Positions 8,920 through 17,906 of a stretch of 64,000 nucleotides of DNA are shown one piece after another. Each line of letters starts with the position of its first letter. Position 1 is the stretch's first letter. Source of the stretch: Paraburkholderia sp. BCC1885 (GTDB lineage: Bacteria > Pseudomonadota > Gammaproteobacteria > Burkholderiales > Burkholderiaceae); contig NZ_CAAJGM010000055.1 in assembly GCF_900996235.1 (NCBI RefSeq), positions 62,001-126,000 of the forward strand. The letters are read 5' to 3'. Both the position numbers and the translations under genes were made by a program. A model generated the notes under the pieces. The model did not search any database, was not told the origin of the DNA, and worked only from the letters and a program-made list of their open reading frames with translations.

Positions 8920-9984
8920 TCAGGTCGATTCGACCCGCACGTCGACGTCCTCGAAACGCTTCCAGCGATAGATCGCCGCCGACAGCAGCCAGCTGACAAT
9001 GAACACGCCGACGATCATGTAGCCGATCAGCCCGAAATTGTCGTTCAGGCTGCCGACGGCGCCCCAGAACGCGCCGGACAGATGCAACTGGTCGCCGATC
9101 AGCCCCAGCCCCTCGATGCCGCCCACCAGCAGCGCCACCAGCACGGAAATCGTCGTGATGGTGATGTTGTAGTAGAGCTTGCGGATCGGCTTGACGAAGG
9201 CCCAGCCATAGGCGCCGAGCATCAGGATGCTGTCGGTGGAATCGATCAGCGTCATCCCCGCCGTGAACAAGATGGGAAAGACGAGAATCGACCAGATCGG
9301 CAGGCCCTGCGCCGCGCTGGCGGCGGAAATGCCCAGCAGGCCGACCTCCGTTGCCGTGTCGAAGCCGAGACCGAACAGAAAGCCCAGAAAGTACATATGC
9401 CAGCTTTTCGTAATCAGGCTGAACAGCGGCCGGAAGATGCGCGCCAGGAAACCGCGGCTCGCGAGCAGCAGGTCGAAGTCTTCGTCCACGTAAGGCTCGC
9501 CGTTGCGCACGCGGCGAAATGCGCGTATTACCGAGCGCAGGATCACCAGATTCATCAGCGCAATCGCAAACAGGAACAGCGTGGAGACGATCGTGCCGAG
9601 CACCGCACCGACCTCCTTCAGCCCATCCATGCGGTGTTGCAGCGCCAAAGCGGTAGCGGCGATGCCCGCCGAGGCCAGCACCACGATGGTGGAATGGCCC
9701 AGTGAAAACATCAGCCCGACGCCGACCGGCCGCTGGCCGGCCTGCATCAGCTTGCGCGTGACATTGTCGATGGCGGCGATGTGGTCGGCGTCCACCGCGT
9801 GCCGCAGGCCGAACGAGTATGCCAGCAGGCTCGTACCCATCAGCAGCGGATAATGGTGAAAGGCGATGAAGGCCCAGCCCCACGCGGCCACGTTGAATAG
9901 GAGCAGAAACGCATAGAGCCCGACGATTTTCTGCCGCAGCGGGCCGCCGCCGGCGCCGAACAGCGCTTTTATCCTGTCTGTCAT
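8920..9984 (-). CDS. NiCoT-family nickel/cobalt permease
   Basis: A 354-residue inner-membrane permease of the HoxN/NixA nickel-cobalt family, with about eight membrane segments. The family signature is present in the second segment (LRHAVDADHIAAIDN) together with GLMFSLGHSTIVVLAS and GLGFDTATEVGLLG. The start at 9984 is favoured by AGGAA seven bases upstream; an in-frame start seven codons earlier lacks one. It diverges from a NikR-type regulator 206 bp away, so nickel is the likelier substrate. No urease or hydrogenase genes lie in the window. Confidence 0.93.
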   Translation of the reverse strand: MTDRIKALFGAGGGPLRQKIVGLYAFLLLFNVAAWGWAFIAFHHYPLLMGTSLLAYSFGLRHAVDADHIAAIDNVTRKLMQAGQRPVGVGLMFSLGHSTIVVLASAGIAATALALQHRMDGLKEVGAVLGTIVSTLFLFAIALMNLVILRSVIRAFRRVRNGEPYVDEDFDLLLASRGFLARIFRPLFSLITKSWHMYFLGFLFGLGFDTATEVGLLGISAASAAQGLPIWSILVFPILFTAGMTLIDSTDSILMLGAYGWAFVKPIRKLYYNITITTISVLVALLVGGIEGLGLIGDQLHLSGAFWGAVGSLNDNFGLIGYMIVGVFIVSWLLSAAIYRWKRFEDVDVRVEST

Positions 9985-10050
9985 GAGGGGGTTCCTGTCT
10001 GCCACGGGCCGTTGTCGTGAGCGCGAAACGAGTCGCTCGCCTCAATAATA

Positions 10051-10065
10051 CTTTTTTCAAAAAAG
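10051..10065 (-). promoter_or_regulatory. Palindrome in the putative nickel permease promoter
   Basis: A perfect inverted repeat, CTTTTTT-C-AAAAAAG, sits about 70 bp upstream of the permease start. Read on the minus strand it directly precedes TATTAT, a plausible -10 box, so a protein bound here would cover the promoter spacer. It does not resemble the E. coli NikR operator (GTATGA-N16-TCATAC). Which regulator binds it is inference. Confidence 0.35.
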
Positions 10066-10116
10066 ATCATATCGCGGCGCGGGCTTTTTCCTGCTTTTCG
10101 ATGGGCGTGGCGCGCG

Positions 10117-10158
10117 TTCGGTTACGATGGTTCAGTTACGATGGTTCGGTTACGATGG
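10117..10158 (+). repeat. Three tandem 14-bp repeats upstream of nikR
   Basis: TTCGGTTACGATGG (10117-10130), TTCAGTTACGATGG (10131-10144) and TTCGGTTACGATGG (10145-10158) follow each other without spacers. Only one base of 42 differs. The array ends 32 bp before the NikR start codon and could be a regulator-binding iteron or a simple slippage repeat. Confidence 0.85.
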
Positions 10159-10190
10159 GATAACCCCACGATCCGCCGCGAGGACCCGCC

Positions 10191-10649
10191 ATGCAACGAA
10201 TCACGATCACCATCGACGACGACCTGCTCGCCGTGGTCGACACGCTGGTGGCGCAGCGCGGTTATACGAGCCGTTCGGAGGCGTTTCGCGACATCGTCCG
10301 CGAAACTCAGGCGCATGCGCGCGAGACAGCGCCGGACAGCCAATGTGTAGCGACCCTGACTTACGTGTACGACCATGCCACCCGCGAGCTGGCGCGCCGC
10401 ATCACCCAGGCGCATCATGACCGGCATGATCTCGCGGTGGCCAGCATGCGGGTCCATCTCGACCATGAAAGCCTGCTGGAATCGTCGGTGCTAAGAGGCC
10501 GCGCGCATGACGTCGCGGCCTTCGCGGACAGCCTGACAAGCCAGCGCGGCGTGCGCTACGCGCATCTGCATACGATTCCGGTCACCATCGAGCACACCGA
10601 ACATCCTCATGGCGACGACACGCCCCGGCACGAACATCTGCACGTCTGA
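10191..10649 (+). CDS. nikR: NikR-type ribbon-helix-helix regulator with altered nickel site
   Basis: A 152-residue NikR homologue. The N-terminal ribbon-helix-helix (MQRITITIDDDLLAVVDTL, then SRSEAFRDIVRE) is intact and the C-terminal ACT-like metal domain is recognisable. Numbering aligns without gaps to E. coli NikR, whose nickel ligands are His76, His87, His89 and Cys95. Here His76 and His89 remain, but position 87 is Arg and position 95 is Leu. A tail rich in histidine (His135, 138, 140, 147, 149, 151) is added. It diverges from the nickel permease, which supports a metal role, but the ion sensed may differ or be bound differently. Confidence 0.88.
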   Translation: MQRITITIDDDLLAVVDTLVAQRGYTSRSEAFRDIVRETQAHARETAPDSQCVATLTYVYDHATRELARRITQAHHDRHDLAVASMRVHLDHESLLESSVLRGRAHDVAAFADSLTSQRGVRYAHLHTIPVTIEHTEHPHGDDTPRHEHLHV

Positions 10650-10734
10650 ATAGGCCCGGCGTGCATGCGGTAGACGCCTTGAGCGCCCCAGATGCGATAA
10701 TCGAGGGCTACCACCGCGCACCCAGGAGAGTATT

Positions 10735-11853
10735 TTGAGCGGCATCGACAATCCTTTACATGACCAGGAAGTCGGCGTTGCCGACGCCACCCAGGACACC
10801 ACCCGCATCGACGACACGCGGATCGGCGCGGTACGTCCGCTCATTTCGCCCGCCCTGCTGCAGGACGAACTGCCGGTGCCGCCGCGCGTGCAGACGCTCG
10901 TCGAGCAAAGCCGCGTGGCGATTGCCGACATCCTGCACGGCCGCGACGACCGGCTGGTGGTGGTGGTCGGCCCCTGCTCGATTCACGATCACGACCAGGC
11001 GATCGATTACGCGCGCCGCCTCAAGCAGGCCGCCGACGCGCTGCAGGAAGACCTGCTGATCGTCATGCGCGTGTACTTCGAAAAGCCGCGCACCACGGTG
11101 GGCTGGAAGGGCTACATCAACGATCCGCGGCTCGACGGCAGCTTCCGCATCAACGAAGGGCTGCGCCGGGCGCGGCAACTGCTGCTGGAAATCAGCGCGC
11201 TCGGCCTGCCGACCGCGACCGAATTCCTCGATCTGCTGAGCCCGCAATACATTGCGGATCTGGTGGCATGGGGCGCAATCGGCGCGCGCACGACGGAAAG
11301 CCAGAGCCATCGCCAGTTGGCTTCCGGCCTGAGCTGCCCGATCGGCTTCAAGAACGGCACGGACGGCGGCGTGCAGATCGCCTCGGACGCGATCGTCGCG
11401 GCGGCCGCAAGCCACGCCTTCATGGGCATGACCAAGATGGGCATGGCGGCGATCTTCGAAACGCGCGGCAATGACGACGCCCACGTGATCCTGCGCGGCG
11501 GCAAGAAAGGGCCGAACTACGACGCCGCATCGGTCGAAGCAAGCTGCGCCGTGTTGCGCGCGGCCGGCTTGCGCGAGCAGGTGATGGTGGATTGCTCGCA
11601 TGCGAATTCGGGCAAGTCGCATCTGAAGCAGATCGACGTGGCGCAGGATCTGGCGCGTCAGCTCTCGGCTGGCGAAAAGCGCATCATCGGCGTGATGATC
11701 GAGAGCAATCTCGAGGAAGGCCGCCAGGATCTGAAGCCGGGCGTGCCGCTGCGCTGCGGCGTGTCGATTACCGATGCGTGCCTGAGCTGGGTGCAGACCG
11801 AGCCGGTGCTCGAGACGCTGGCCCGCGCGGCACGCGAGCGGCGTGCGCGTTGA
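10735..11853 (+). CDS. aroG: 3-deoxy-7-phosphoheptulonate (DAHP) synthase
   Basis: A 372-residue class I DAHP synthase that condenses phosphoenolpyruvate with erythrose-4-phosphate, the first step to aromatic amino acids. Family motifs are clear: VVVGPCSIHDHDQAIDYA, GARTTESQSHRQLASGL, GFKNGTDGGVQIA and MVDCSHANSGKSHLKQ. Translation probably begins at the TTG at 10735, with AGGAG at 10723-10727 upstream; no ATG lies near. Which of Phe, Tyr or Trp inhibits it cannot be read from the sequence. It precedes a small hypothetical gene by 51 bp. Confidence 0.95.
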   Translation: MSGIDNPLHDQEVGVADATQDTTRIDDTRIGAVRPLISPALLQDELPVPPRVQTLVEQSRVAIADILHGRDDRLVVVVGPCSIHDHDQAIDYARRLKQAADALQEDLLIVMRVYFEKPRTTVGWKGYINDPRLDGSFRINEGLRRARQLLLEISALGLPTATEFLDLLSPQYIADLVAWGAIGARTTESQSHRQLASGLSCPIGFKNGTDGGVQIASDAIVAAAASHAFMGMTKMGMAAIFETRGNDDAHVILRGGKKGPNYDAASVEASCAVLRAAGLREQVMVDCSHANSGKSHLKQIDVAQDLARQLSAGEKRIIGVMIESNLEEGRQDLKPGVPLRCGVSITDACLSWVQTEPVLETLARAARERRAR

Positions 11854-11904
11854 TCGCCACGCCTGAAAACACATACGCGTGATCTGCGCACAACGGCGGC
11901 AACC

Positions 11905-12264
11905 ATGACGGAACGCATCAGCAAGAAAGTGACGTATCTCGTCAGCATTTTCATTGGCACGCCCACGGAGCGGCACGCCAAGATCAAGGACATCGCCTCG
12001 CAAATCTCCGCGGGCGACTACGAGTTCCTGCATCTGCATCAGATGGGCGCGTTTCTGGTGCTCAACACGGACCGCGGCGCGCGAGAACTCGCCAACGCGT
12101 TTTCAGCGGCAACCGCGCCTGACGACCGTCTGTTCATCTCCGAGGTGGGTCAGGACTGGCACACGCTAGGGCTGAACAAGGCGTCGTTCTGGCTGCAGAA
12201 TCATCTTGCGACGAAGACGCAAACCGTGGCGGAGAAAAAGGGCAATCCTTTCGGGGACAATTGA
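11905..12264 (+). CDS. Hypothetical protein
   Basis: A 119-residue soluble protein of unrecognised family, beginning MTERISKKVTYLVSIFIGTP and ending GNPFGDN. It has alternating hydrophobic strands and a conserved-looking EFLHLHQMGAFLVL segment. No signal peptide or membrane helix is evident. It lies 51 bp downstream of DAHP synthase on the same strand and may be cotranscribed, but no functional link is known. Codon choice resembles the neighbours, so it is probably a real gene. Confidence 0.65.
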   Translation: MTERISKKVTYLVSIFIGTPTERHAKIKDIASQISAGDYEFLHLHQMGAFLVLNTDRGARELANAFSAATAPDDRLFISEVGQDWHTLGLNKASFWLQNHLATKTQTVAEKKGNPFGDN

Positions 12265-12326
12265 GCTTGCGGTTAAGCGGCTGCCGGCATCGCTGCCCGG
12301 CAGGTCGCCTCGTGCGCGCGCCCGGC

Positions 12327-12902
12327 TTACGCCAGCCCGCCGTCCGATTCGCCCCATGTCTGAAGCCAGCGCGCGCGTGAGATCGAACAGATGTGCAGAT
12401 CGCTCGGCGCGCTGCTCACCACCTTCGACGTCTGGTTGGGTTCGACAAGCTGCAAGCCGAGCTTGTCGAGCGTCCGGATGCTGCGCTGGTTCCACAGCGC
12501 CGCGCCGGCCCACACCTCGCCGACCTGCATGACCGTGAACGCGTAGCGGATGACGGCTTGCGCCGCTTCCACGGCAAGCCCCGCACTCCAGCGCGACGGA
12601 TGCAGCCAGTAGGCCAGATTCCAGCTCCCCGGCACGTCGCGCTGCACGAGCGACACCTGGCCCACGCAACGTGCGCCGCCAGCAAGGTCGATTGAAAATA
12701 CGCGCGCTTTGCCGTCCACCGACATGGCGAGCATCGACTCGAACCACGCTTGCAGCTTGCCGCGCCGTTGCAGGTCGGCGAGCGGCAAATCGTAGGGAAA
12801 GTCCGCTGAGCCGACCGCCGCGGCTAACGCCGCGTGGTCGGAGGCGACCGCGGGTCTGAGCAGACAGCGATCGGTAGGTAGGAGGACGGGGACGTTTTCC
12901 AT
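12327..12902 (-). CDS. GNAT-family N-acetyltransferase (RimJ/RimL type)
   Basis: A 191-residue acetyl-CoA-dependent acyltransferase. It shows the RimJ/RimL pattern: an N-terminal DRCLLRPAVASDHAAL strand-helix, a central AYWLHPSRWSAGLAVEAAQAVIRYAF region covering the acetyl-CoA-binding loop, and NQRSIRTLDKLGLQLVE near the C-terminus. The acceptor could be a protein N-terminus, an antibiotic or a small amine. It lies 10 bp downstream of the histidine kinase on the same strand, so it may be the last gene of that operon. Confidence 0.85.
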   Translation of the reverse strand: MENVPVLLPTDRCLLRPAVASDHAALAAAVGSADFPYDLPLADLQRRGKLQAWFESMLAMSVDGKARVFSIDLAGGARCVGQVSLVQRDVPGSWNLAYWLHPSRWSAGLAVEAAQAVIRYAFTVMQVGEVWAGAALWNQRSIRTLDKLGLQLVEPNQTSKVVSSAPSDLHICSISRARWLQTWGESDGGLA

Positions 12903-12912
12903 TTCCCTCGCC

Positions 12913-14409
12913 TTACATCGACATGCGCCCTGCCGGGGCCGGCTCGGCCGTCACCTTATTGCCCGCGTTGATGGCACAAGCGCCGCTGTTGACGCTGACG
13001 TTACGTTCGACCGTCACCGCCGTCTCACGCACACCTTGCACGTCGATACGCGATGCGTCGACCGAGAACGCAAAGGTATTCATGCCGTTGGCGCTTTCCA
13101 CCGACACCGTGCCGCGATGCATCTCGGCAATCGCCTTCACGATTGCCAGCCCCAGGCCATGATTCTCGCGGCTGTTGGTGCGCGACGCTTCGGCCCGATA
13201 GAAACGGTCGAACAGATGGTCGAGCTTCGAAGGATCGATGGGCGGCCCCGGATTGCTGACCGCGATGCGCACCGTGTCCTCCTCGCGGGCAATCGTCACC
13301 CGCACCGTGTCATGCGGCGCGCAATGCTGGATCGCGTTCATCAGCAGATTGGTGCAGGCGCGGCCGAACAGCGAGCGGTTCACCAGCGCCATCGCGTCGC
13401 CGCGCGACACTACGCGCACCTGAGCCTCTTCGAACGGAATCTCCAGAAACTCCAGGGTGCGCGCCACTTCCGTGGCGAGCGACACCTCGACGAGCCCGGT
13501 CGCCCGCTCGCCCTGATCGGCGCGCGCGAGAAACAGCATGTCGTTGATGATCGCGCGCATGCGTTCGAACTCTTCCAGATTCGATTGCAGCGTATGACGC
13601 AGGTCGTCCACCGAGCGGTTGCGGGTCAGCGCCACCTCGGTCTGGCCAATCAGGATCGTCACCGGCGTGCGCAGTTCGTGGGCGACGTCGGCATTAAACG
13701 ATTCGAGCCGCCCATACGCACCGTCGAGCCGCTCAAGGGCGCCGTTGAACGAATTAGCGAGATCGTTCAGCTCGAACGGCAGCGAAGCCGTATTCAGGCG
13801 CTGCGAGCGATTATTCGGGCTGACCTCGGAAGCGTCTTTGGTGAGACGCCGCAGCGGCGCGAGTCCGATACGCGTCACCGAATAACTCAGCAGCAGCACC
13901 GCGAGGCTGCCCAACGCCGACAGCGCGGCGAGCGCCGCGCCGAATGCCCGCATGGTCCGCACGTTGGGCTGGCAGCTCGCCGCCACCTGCAGTTGCACCG
14001 CCGGCCGCACGCCGCTCGCCGGTATCGAGATCGTGCGCGTGAGCATGGCCTCGCCGCCGTCGGCGGGTTCCACGCGCATGTAACCGCCCGTCCAGCTATC
14101 CGTCACGCGTCCCTGCACCGGCGTGCCGTAATGGAACGACGGGTCGGAACTGGAAACCGTGTAGGTGGTGGTGCCGTCACGCGGCGACATGTCCGTCAGC
14201 TTTTCGCGTGCCATGCGCCATTTGTCCGCCGTGACCGAGTGATACACGATGATCTTGGCGATCTCCATGCGGTCGTCGAGCGATTCGCGCAAATGGTGGT
14301 TCAACTGCGTGCGCATCACGATGAACAACCCGGAGCCGACCAGCGTAAACACCGACAAGGCGACGAGCGCGAACATCACGGCAAGCCGGCGGGCAATCGA
14401 ACGGTTCAT
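12913..14409 (-). CDS. Sensor histidine kinase of the RND-efflux operon
   Basis: A 498-residue membrane kinase. A first membrane helix (about 9-31) and a second (about 165-185) flank a periplasmic sensor domain of about 130 residues. HAMP follows, then the phospho-acceptor HisKA box (NADVAHELRTPVTILIGQ) and an HATPase domain with N box (NLLMNAIQHC) and G box (NHGLGLAIVKAIAE). The architecture is CusS/IrlS-like. Its start overlaps the response-regulator stop in ATGA, showing translational coupling. It sits downstream of the pump it presumably controls; metal, phenolic or antibiotic cues are all possible. Confidence 0.93.
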   Translation of the reverse strand: MNRSIARRLAVMFALVALSVFTLVGSGLFIVMRTQLNHHLRESLDDRMEIAKIIVYHSVTADKWRMAREKLTDMSPRDGTTTYTVSSSDPSFHYGTPVQGRVTDSWTGGYMRVEPADGGEAMLTRTISIPASGVRPAVQLQVAASCQPNVRTMRAFGAALAALSALGSLAVLLLSYSVTRIGLAPLRRLTKDASEVSPNNRSQRLNTASLPFELNDLANSFNGALERLDGAYGRLESFNADVAHELRTPVTILIGQTEVALTRNRSVDDLRHTLQSNLEEFERMRAIINDMLFLARADQGERATGLVEVSLATEVARTLEFLEIPFEEAQVRVVSRGDAMALVNRSLFGRACTNLLMNAIQHCAPHDTVRVTIAREEDTVRIAVSNPGPPIDPSKLDHLFDRFYRAEASRTNSRENHGLGLAIVKAIAEMHRGTVSVESANGMNTFAFSVDASRIDVQGVRETAVTVERNVSVNSGACAINAGNKVTAEPAPAGRMSM

Positions 14410-15092
14410 GACAATTCGGCCTCCTCACGGACTTCGAGCACATAGCCCATGCCGCGCACGGTGTGCAGCAGCTTGGTGCGAAACGGGCCGTCGAGCTTGG
14501 CGCGCAATCGTTTGATCGCGGTTTCGACCACGTTGGTGTGGCTGTCGAAGTTCACGTCCCAGACCAGTTCGGTAATCGCGGTCTTGGACAGAATGTCGCC
14601 CTGGCGGCGTGCCAGAACGCTCAGCAACTGGAATTCCTTGGCGGTCAGATCGAGACGCACGCCGTCGCGCGTGGCGCGGCGGCCGATCAGATCCACGAAC
14701 AGGTCGCCCACCGAGATCAGCGTCGACTCCTGCGAACGGGTGCGGCGCGCGAGTGCATGCAGGCGCTCCACCAGTTCGAGGAACGAGAACGGCTTGGTCA
14801 GATAATCGTCCGCGCCTTCGCGCAAGCCGCGCACGCGATCGTTGATGTGATCGCGCGCGGTGAGCATGATGACCGGCGTGGATTTGCGCATGCGCAGCGC
14901 CTTGAGCACGCTGAAGCCGTCGCGCTTGGGCAGCATCACGTCGAGGACGATCACGTCGTAGTCGAACTCGGTGGCCAGATGCATGCCTTCCTCGCCGTCG
15001 AGCGCGATGTCGACCACCCATCCCTGCTCGGTCAAACCCGAGCGCAGGTAGTCCACCACTTTGTGTTCATCTTCGACGATGAGCAGTTTCAT
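14406..15092 (-). CDS. OmpR/PhoB-family response regulator
   Basis: A 228-residue two-component regulator. The receiver domain holds the acidic pocket (LLIVEDEHKV), the phospho-acceptor Asp in DVIVLDVMLPKRDG and Lys in YLTKPFSF. The C-terminal winged helix (about 130-224) contains FQLLSVLARRQGDILSKTAI and TVRGMGYVLEVRE. It is similar to CusR/IrlR-type metal or efflux regulators. It overlaps the kinase gene and lies 87 bp below the outer-membrane factor, a gap large enough for its own promoter. Confidence 0.94.
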   Translation of the reverse strand: MKLLIVEDEHKVVDYLRSGLTEQGWVVDIALDGEEGMHLATEFDYDVIVLDVMLPKRDGFSVLKALRMRKSTPVIMLTARDHINDRVRGLREGADDYLTKPFSFLELVERLHALARRTRSQESTLISVGDLFVDLIGRRATRDGVRLDLTAKEFQLLSVLARRQGDILSKTAITELVWDVNFDSHTNVVETAIKRLRAKLDGPFRTKLLHTVRGMGYVLEVREEAELS

Positions 15093-15179
15093 TACGCCCC
15101 CTGAGTCCTTACATTATACGAAACACCTTGTTTTTACGTCGGCTGGCCGCCCTATCCTCTTCAGGTGAACAGGTGACAC

Positions 15180-16664
15180 TCATTTCGACTGGTTCATGGC
15201 CTGCTGTTTCTCGTCGATCGGCGCGCTGACATCCCAGCCGCCGCCCAACGCCTTTACCAGCGCAACCGACAGGGTCATCTGCTGGCCGAGAATCTGCACG
15301 TCCTGGCGCTCGGCGGTGAGCAGCGTCTGCTGCGCGGTGATCACGTCCAGATAGGCGACGAGGCCGCCGGAATAACGGTCGTTGGCAAGCGAGAGCAAGC
15401 TCTGCGAATCCACCACGGCCTGATGCGACTGCTTCGCCGCGCCGTCCAGCACCGAGAGACCGGTCACGCCGTCCTGCACCTGCTGGAATGCGGTGAGCAC
15501 GGTCTGACGATAATTTGCCTCGGCCTGCTGATAGCCTTCACTCGCGAACTTGACGTTCGCCGAGCGGCGGCCGCCATCGAACACGACCTGCGAAACCGCT
15601 GCGCCCAGCGTCCACATCAGGCTCGGCGCGCTCAACAGATCGGCGAAATTGGTGCTCTGCCAGCCGATGCTCGGCGTGAGCGTCAGGCTCGGGAAAAATG
15701 CCGCCTTGGCGACGCCGATCTGCGCATTGGCCGCCGCCATCGCGCGTTCCGCCGAGGCCACGTCGGGGCGCCGCTGCAGCACGTCGCTCGGCACACCGAG
15801 CGGAATCACCGGCACCTGCGAAGCGACCACCTTCGGCTCGATCACGAATTGCGGCGCGGGCACGCCGACCAGCGCGGCGATCGCGTGCTCGAACTGGGCG
15901 CGCTGCACGAGCAGCAGTTGCGCCTGCACTTTGGTCGAATCGAGTTCCGACTTCTGCTGCAATACGTCGAGCCCCGATACCGAGCCCAGATCGTGTTCCG
16001 ACGTTACGTAGTCGAGTGCTTTCTGCTGCAGCACCACCGACTGGTTCAACACGTCGATCTCGGAATCGAGTTCGCGCAGCGAATAGTAGTCGCTGGCGAG
16101 ATCGGTGGTCAGCACGAGCCGCGCGTTGGCGAGATCGTCGGCCGATTGTTCGGCGGAGGCCTTTGCGCCTTCGACTTCGCGGCGAATCCGCCCGAACAGG
16201 TCGGTGTCGTAGTCGATCGACGGACCGACGATCAGGCCGTTTTGCACGGTCGACGAGTTGGGCGTCCCATAGCTCGTCAGCGGCCGGTTCTTCGAAATCT
16301 TCAGCCGCTCGGCGTTACCGCCCACGTCAACCTCGGGAATTTCCTGGGCGGCGGTATTGGCGAGCGTCGCCTTGGCCTGCTCGTAATGCGCCACCGCGGC
16401 GGCCAGCGTCTGGTTCTGGTCGAGCGCCTCACCTTCCAGCGTGTTGAGCGTCGCGTCGTTATAGCCCGTCCACCAGGTCAGGGCGATCGGCGCATGCGAC
16501 GGCTCGGCCACCCGCCAGTACGAGTCGGTGCGCCACTCGGGCGGCGCATCGGCGTGCGGCTGGTGATAATCGGGGCCCACGGTGCAGGCTGCCAGCAGCG
16601 CGGCGCCCACCGCCGCAGCGACCACGCGCAGCGGCGGCACAGCGATCGAACCTCCGCGCATCAC
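15180..16664 (-). CDS. RND efflux outer-membrane factor (NodT family lipoprotein)
   Basis: A 494-residue TolC-like outer-membrane channel component. A lipoprotein signal ends in LLAAC, with Cys27 as acylation site, followed by TVGPDYHQPHADAP, typical of NodT/OprM proteins. Two OEP repeats with long helices follow, including a GVPSDVLQRRPDVASAERAM motif. The start codon overlaps the stop of the membrane-fusion gene in ATGA, indicating coupling. It should complete a tripartite pump with the two upstream genes. Confidence 0.94.
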   Translation of the reverse strand: MMRGGSIAVPPLRVVAAAVGAALLAACTVGPDYHQPHADAPPEWRTDSYWRVAEPSHAPIALTWWTGYNDATLNTLEGEALDQNQTLAAAVAHYEQAKATLANTAAQEIPEVDVGGNAERLKISKNRPLTSYGTPNSSTVQNGLIVGPSIDYDTDLFGRIRREVEGAKASAEQSADDLANARLVLTTDLASDYYSLRELDSEIDVLNQSVVLQQKALDYVTSEHDLGSVSGLDVLQQKSELDSTKVQAQLLLVQRAQFEHAIAALVGVPAPQFVIEPKVVASQVPVIPLGVPSDVLQRRPDVASAERAMAAANAQIGVAKAAFFPSLTLTPSIGWQSTNFADLLSAPSLMWTLGAAVSQVVFDGGRRSANVKFASEGYQQAEANYRQTVLTAFQQVQDGVTGLSVLDGAAKQSHQAVVDSQSLLSLANDRYSGGLVAYLDVITAQQTLLTAERQDVQILGQQMTLSVALVKALGGGWDVSAPIDEKQQAMNQSK

Positions 16665-17884
16665 GCCGCCCCCTTGTTGGTGGCCGACGGCTTCTGGATC
16701 TGCACGTGATCGCCATCGGCAATCGAATCGCTCGGATTGATGATGATCTTGTCGGTCGCCTCGATGCCGCTTTCGACTTCGAGCGTGTTGCCGAGATCCT
16801 GCGCAATCACGACCTTGCGCAGATGCACGACGCCATTATTGTCGACTACTGCCATTTGCGTGCCTTGCGCGCGGAACAGCAGCGCATTGCCCGGCACAAG
16901 GATATTGGCATGCGTCGTCGACGGTACGGCCACCTGCACGTATGCGCCCGGACGCAGCGCGCCGTCCGCATTCGGCAGGCGCACTTCGATCTGCAGCGAA
17001 CGGGTCGGCACGTCGATGGCGCCGGCAATGTGCGTGATGGTGCCGTGGAACTGCTTGCCCGGCAATTCGGCCTGGGTCACCACGACCTGCTGACCGACCG
17101 TCACGTTCTGCGCATAAGCCTGCGGCAGTTGCACGTAGACCCGCAGCGGATCGGACTGGGCCAGCGCGAACAGCGCGCGGCTGGTGCCGCTGCCCGCGTC
17201 GATCAGGTCGCCGACGTCCACGTTACGCTGCGTCACCACGCCATCGAACGGCGCGACGATGCGTTTGAACGATTCGAGCTGGTTCAGGCGCCGCACGTTG
17301 GCGTCAGCGGCGGCGAGGTTCGCCACGTCCTGGGTGTAAGTGCTTTGCCGTTCATCCAGTTCCTGCTGCGAGACGGCATCGCGCTGGCGCAGTTGCTGCC
17401 AGCGCTCATAGGAACTCTTTGCAAGGCCGAGGCTCGAGTTGATCTGGTCGCGCTGCGCCTTGGCCTGCTGCAGTTCCTGGTCGATTTCCGGCGTATCGAG
17501 GTCGGCCAGCAACTGACCTGCCTTCACATGCGCGCCGATATCGACGTACCAGTGCAGCAGATAACCCGTGGCGCGTGCAAAGATCGGCGATTCGACATAG
17601 CCGCGCAGCGTACCCGGCAGCAGCGTGTTACCGCTGCCGTCGGCCTGCTTGGGCGTCACGACGTTCACGTATTGCACGGCGTTTTGCTGGGTCGTTTCGG
17701 CCACCGAACGATTTTGCAGAATATCGGCCACCACGGTGCGTATTGCACCGAGCGCGAGCAGCGCCAGCACGATCCAGATTGCGATCTTGGCGCGTTTCCA
17801 TTCCTGTTGGCGGGGCGGCAAAGCGTGCCCATCCTCAGTGTCCCGCGCGGGGATTGCTAGCGAAGCATGAGTTTTTTCGGTCAT
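16661..17884 (-). CDS. RND efflux membrane-fusion protein
   Basis: A 407-residue periplasmic adaptor. One N-terminal membrane helix (about 32-50) anchors it. A lipoyl-like half motif (ARATGYLLHWYVDIGAHVKAGQLLADL), a coiled-coil hairpin (about 130-210) and the second half (RIVAPFDGVVTQRNVDVGDL) follow, then beta-barrel and membrane-proximal domains. It links the inner-membrane pump to the outer-membrane factor. The gap to the permease gene is only 22 bp and the next gene overlaps, so all three are one transcript. Confidence 0.94.
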   Translation of the reverse strand: MTEKTHASLAIPARDTEDGHALPPRQQEWKRAKIAIWIVLALLALGAIRTVVADILQNRSVAETTQQNAVQYVNVVTPKQADGSGNTLLPGTLRGYVESPIFARATGYLLHWYVDIGAHVKAGQLLADLDTPEIDQELQQAKAQRDQINSSLGLAKSSYERWQQLRQRDAVSQQELDERQSTYTQDVANLAAADANVRRLNQLESFKRIVAPFDGVVTQRNVDVGDLIDAGSGTSRALFALAQSDPLRVYVQLPQAYAQNVTVGQQVVVTQAELPGKQFHGTITHIAGAIDVPTRSLQIEVRLPNADGALRPGAYVQVAVPSTTHANILVPGNALLFRAQGTQMAVVDNNGVVHLRKVVIAQDLGNTLEVESGIEATDKIIINPSDSIADGDHVQIQKPSATNKGAA

Positions 17885-17906
17885 CTCAGTCAGCCGTCAT
17901 TTAACG

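Noticed and set aside
10117..10158. A short CRISPR-like array
   Set aside because: The three repeats are directly adjacent with no spacers and there are no cas genes.
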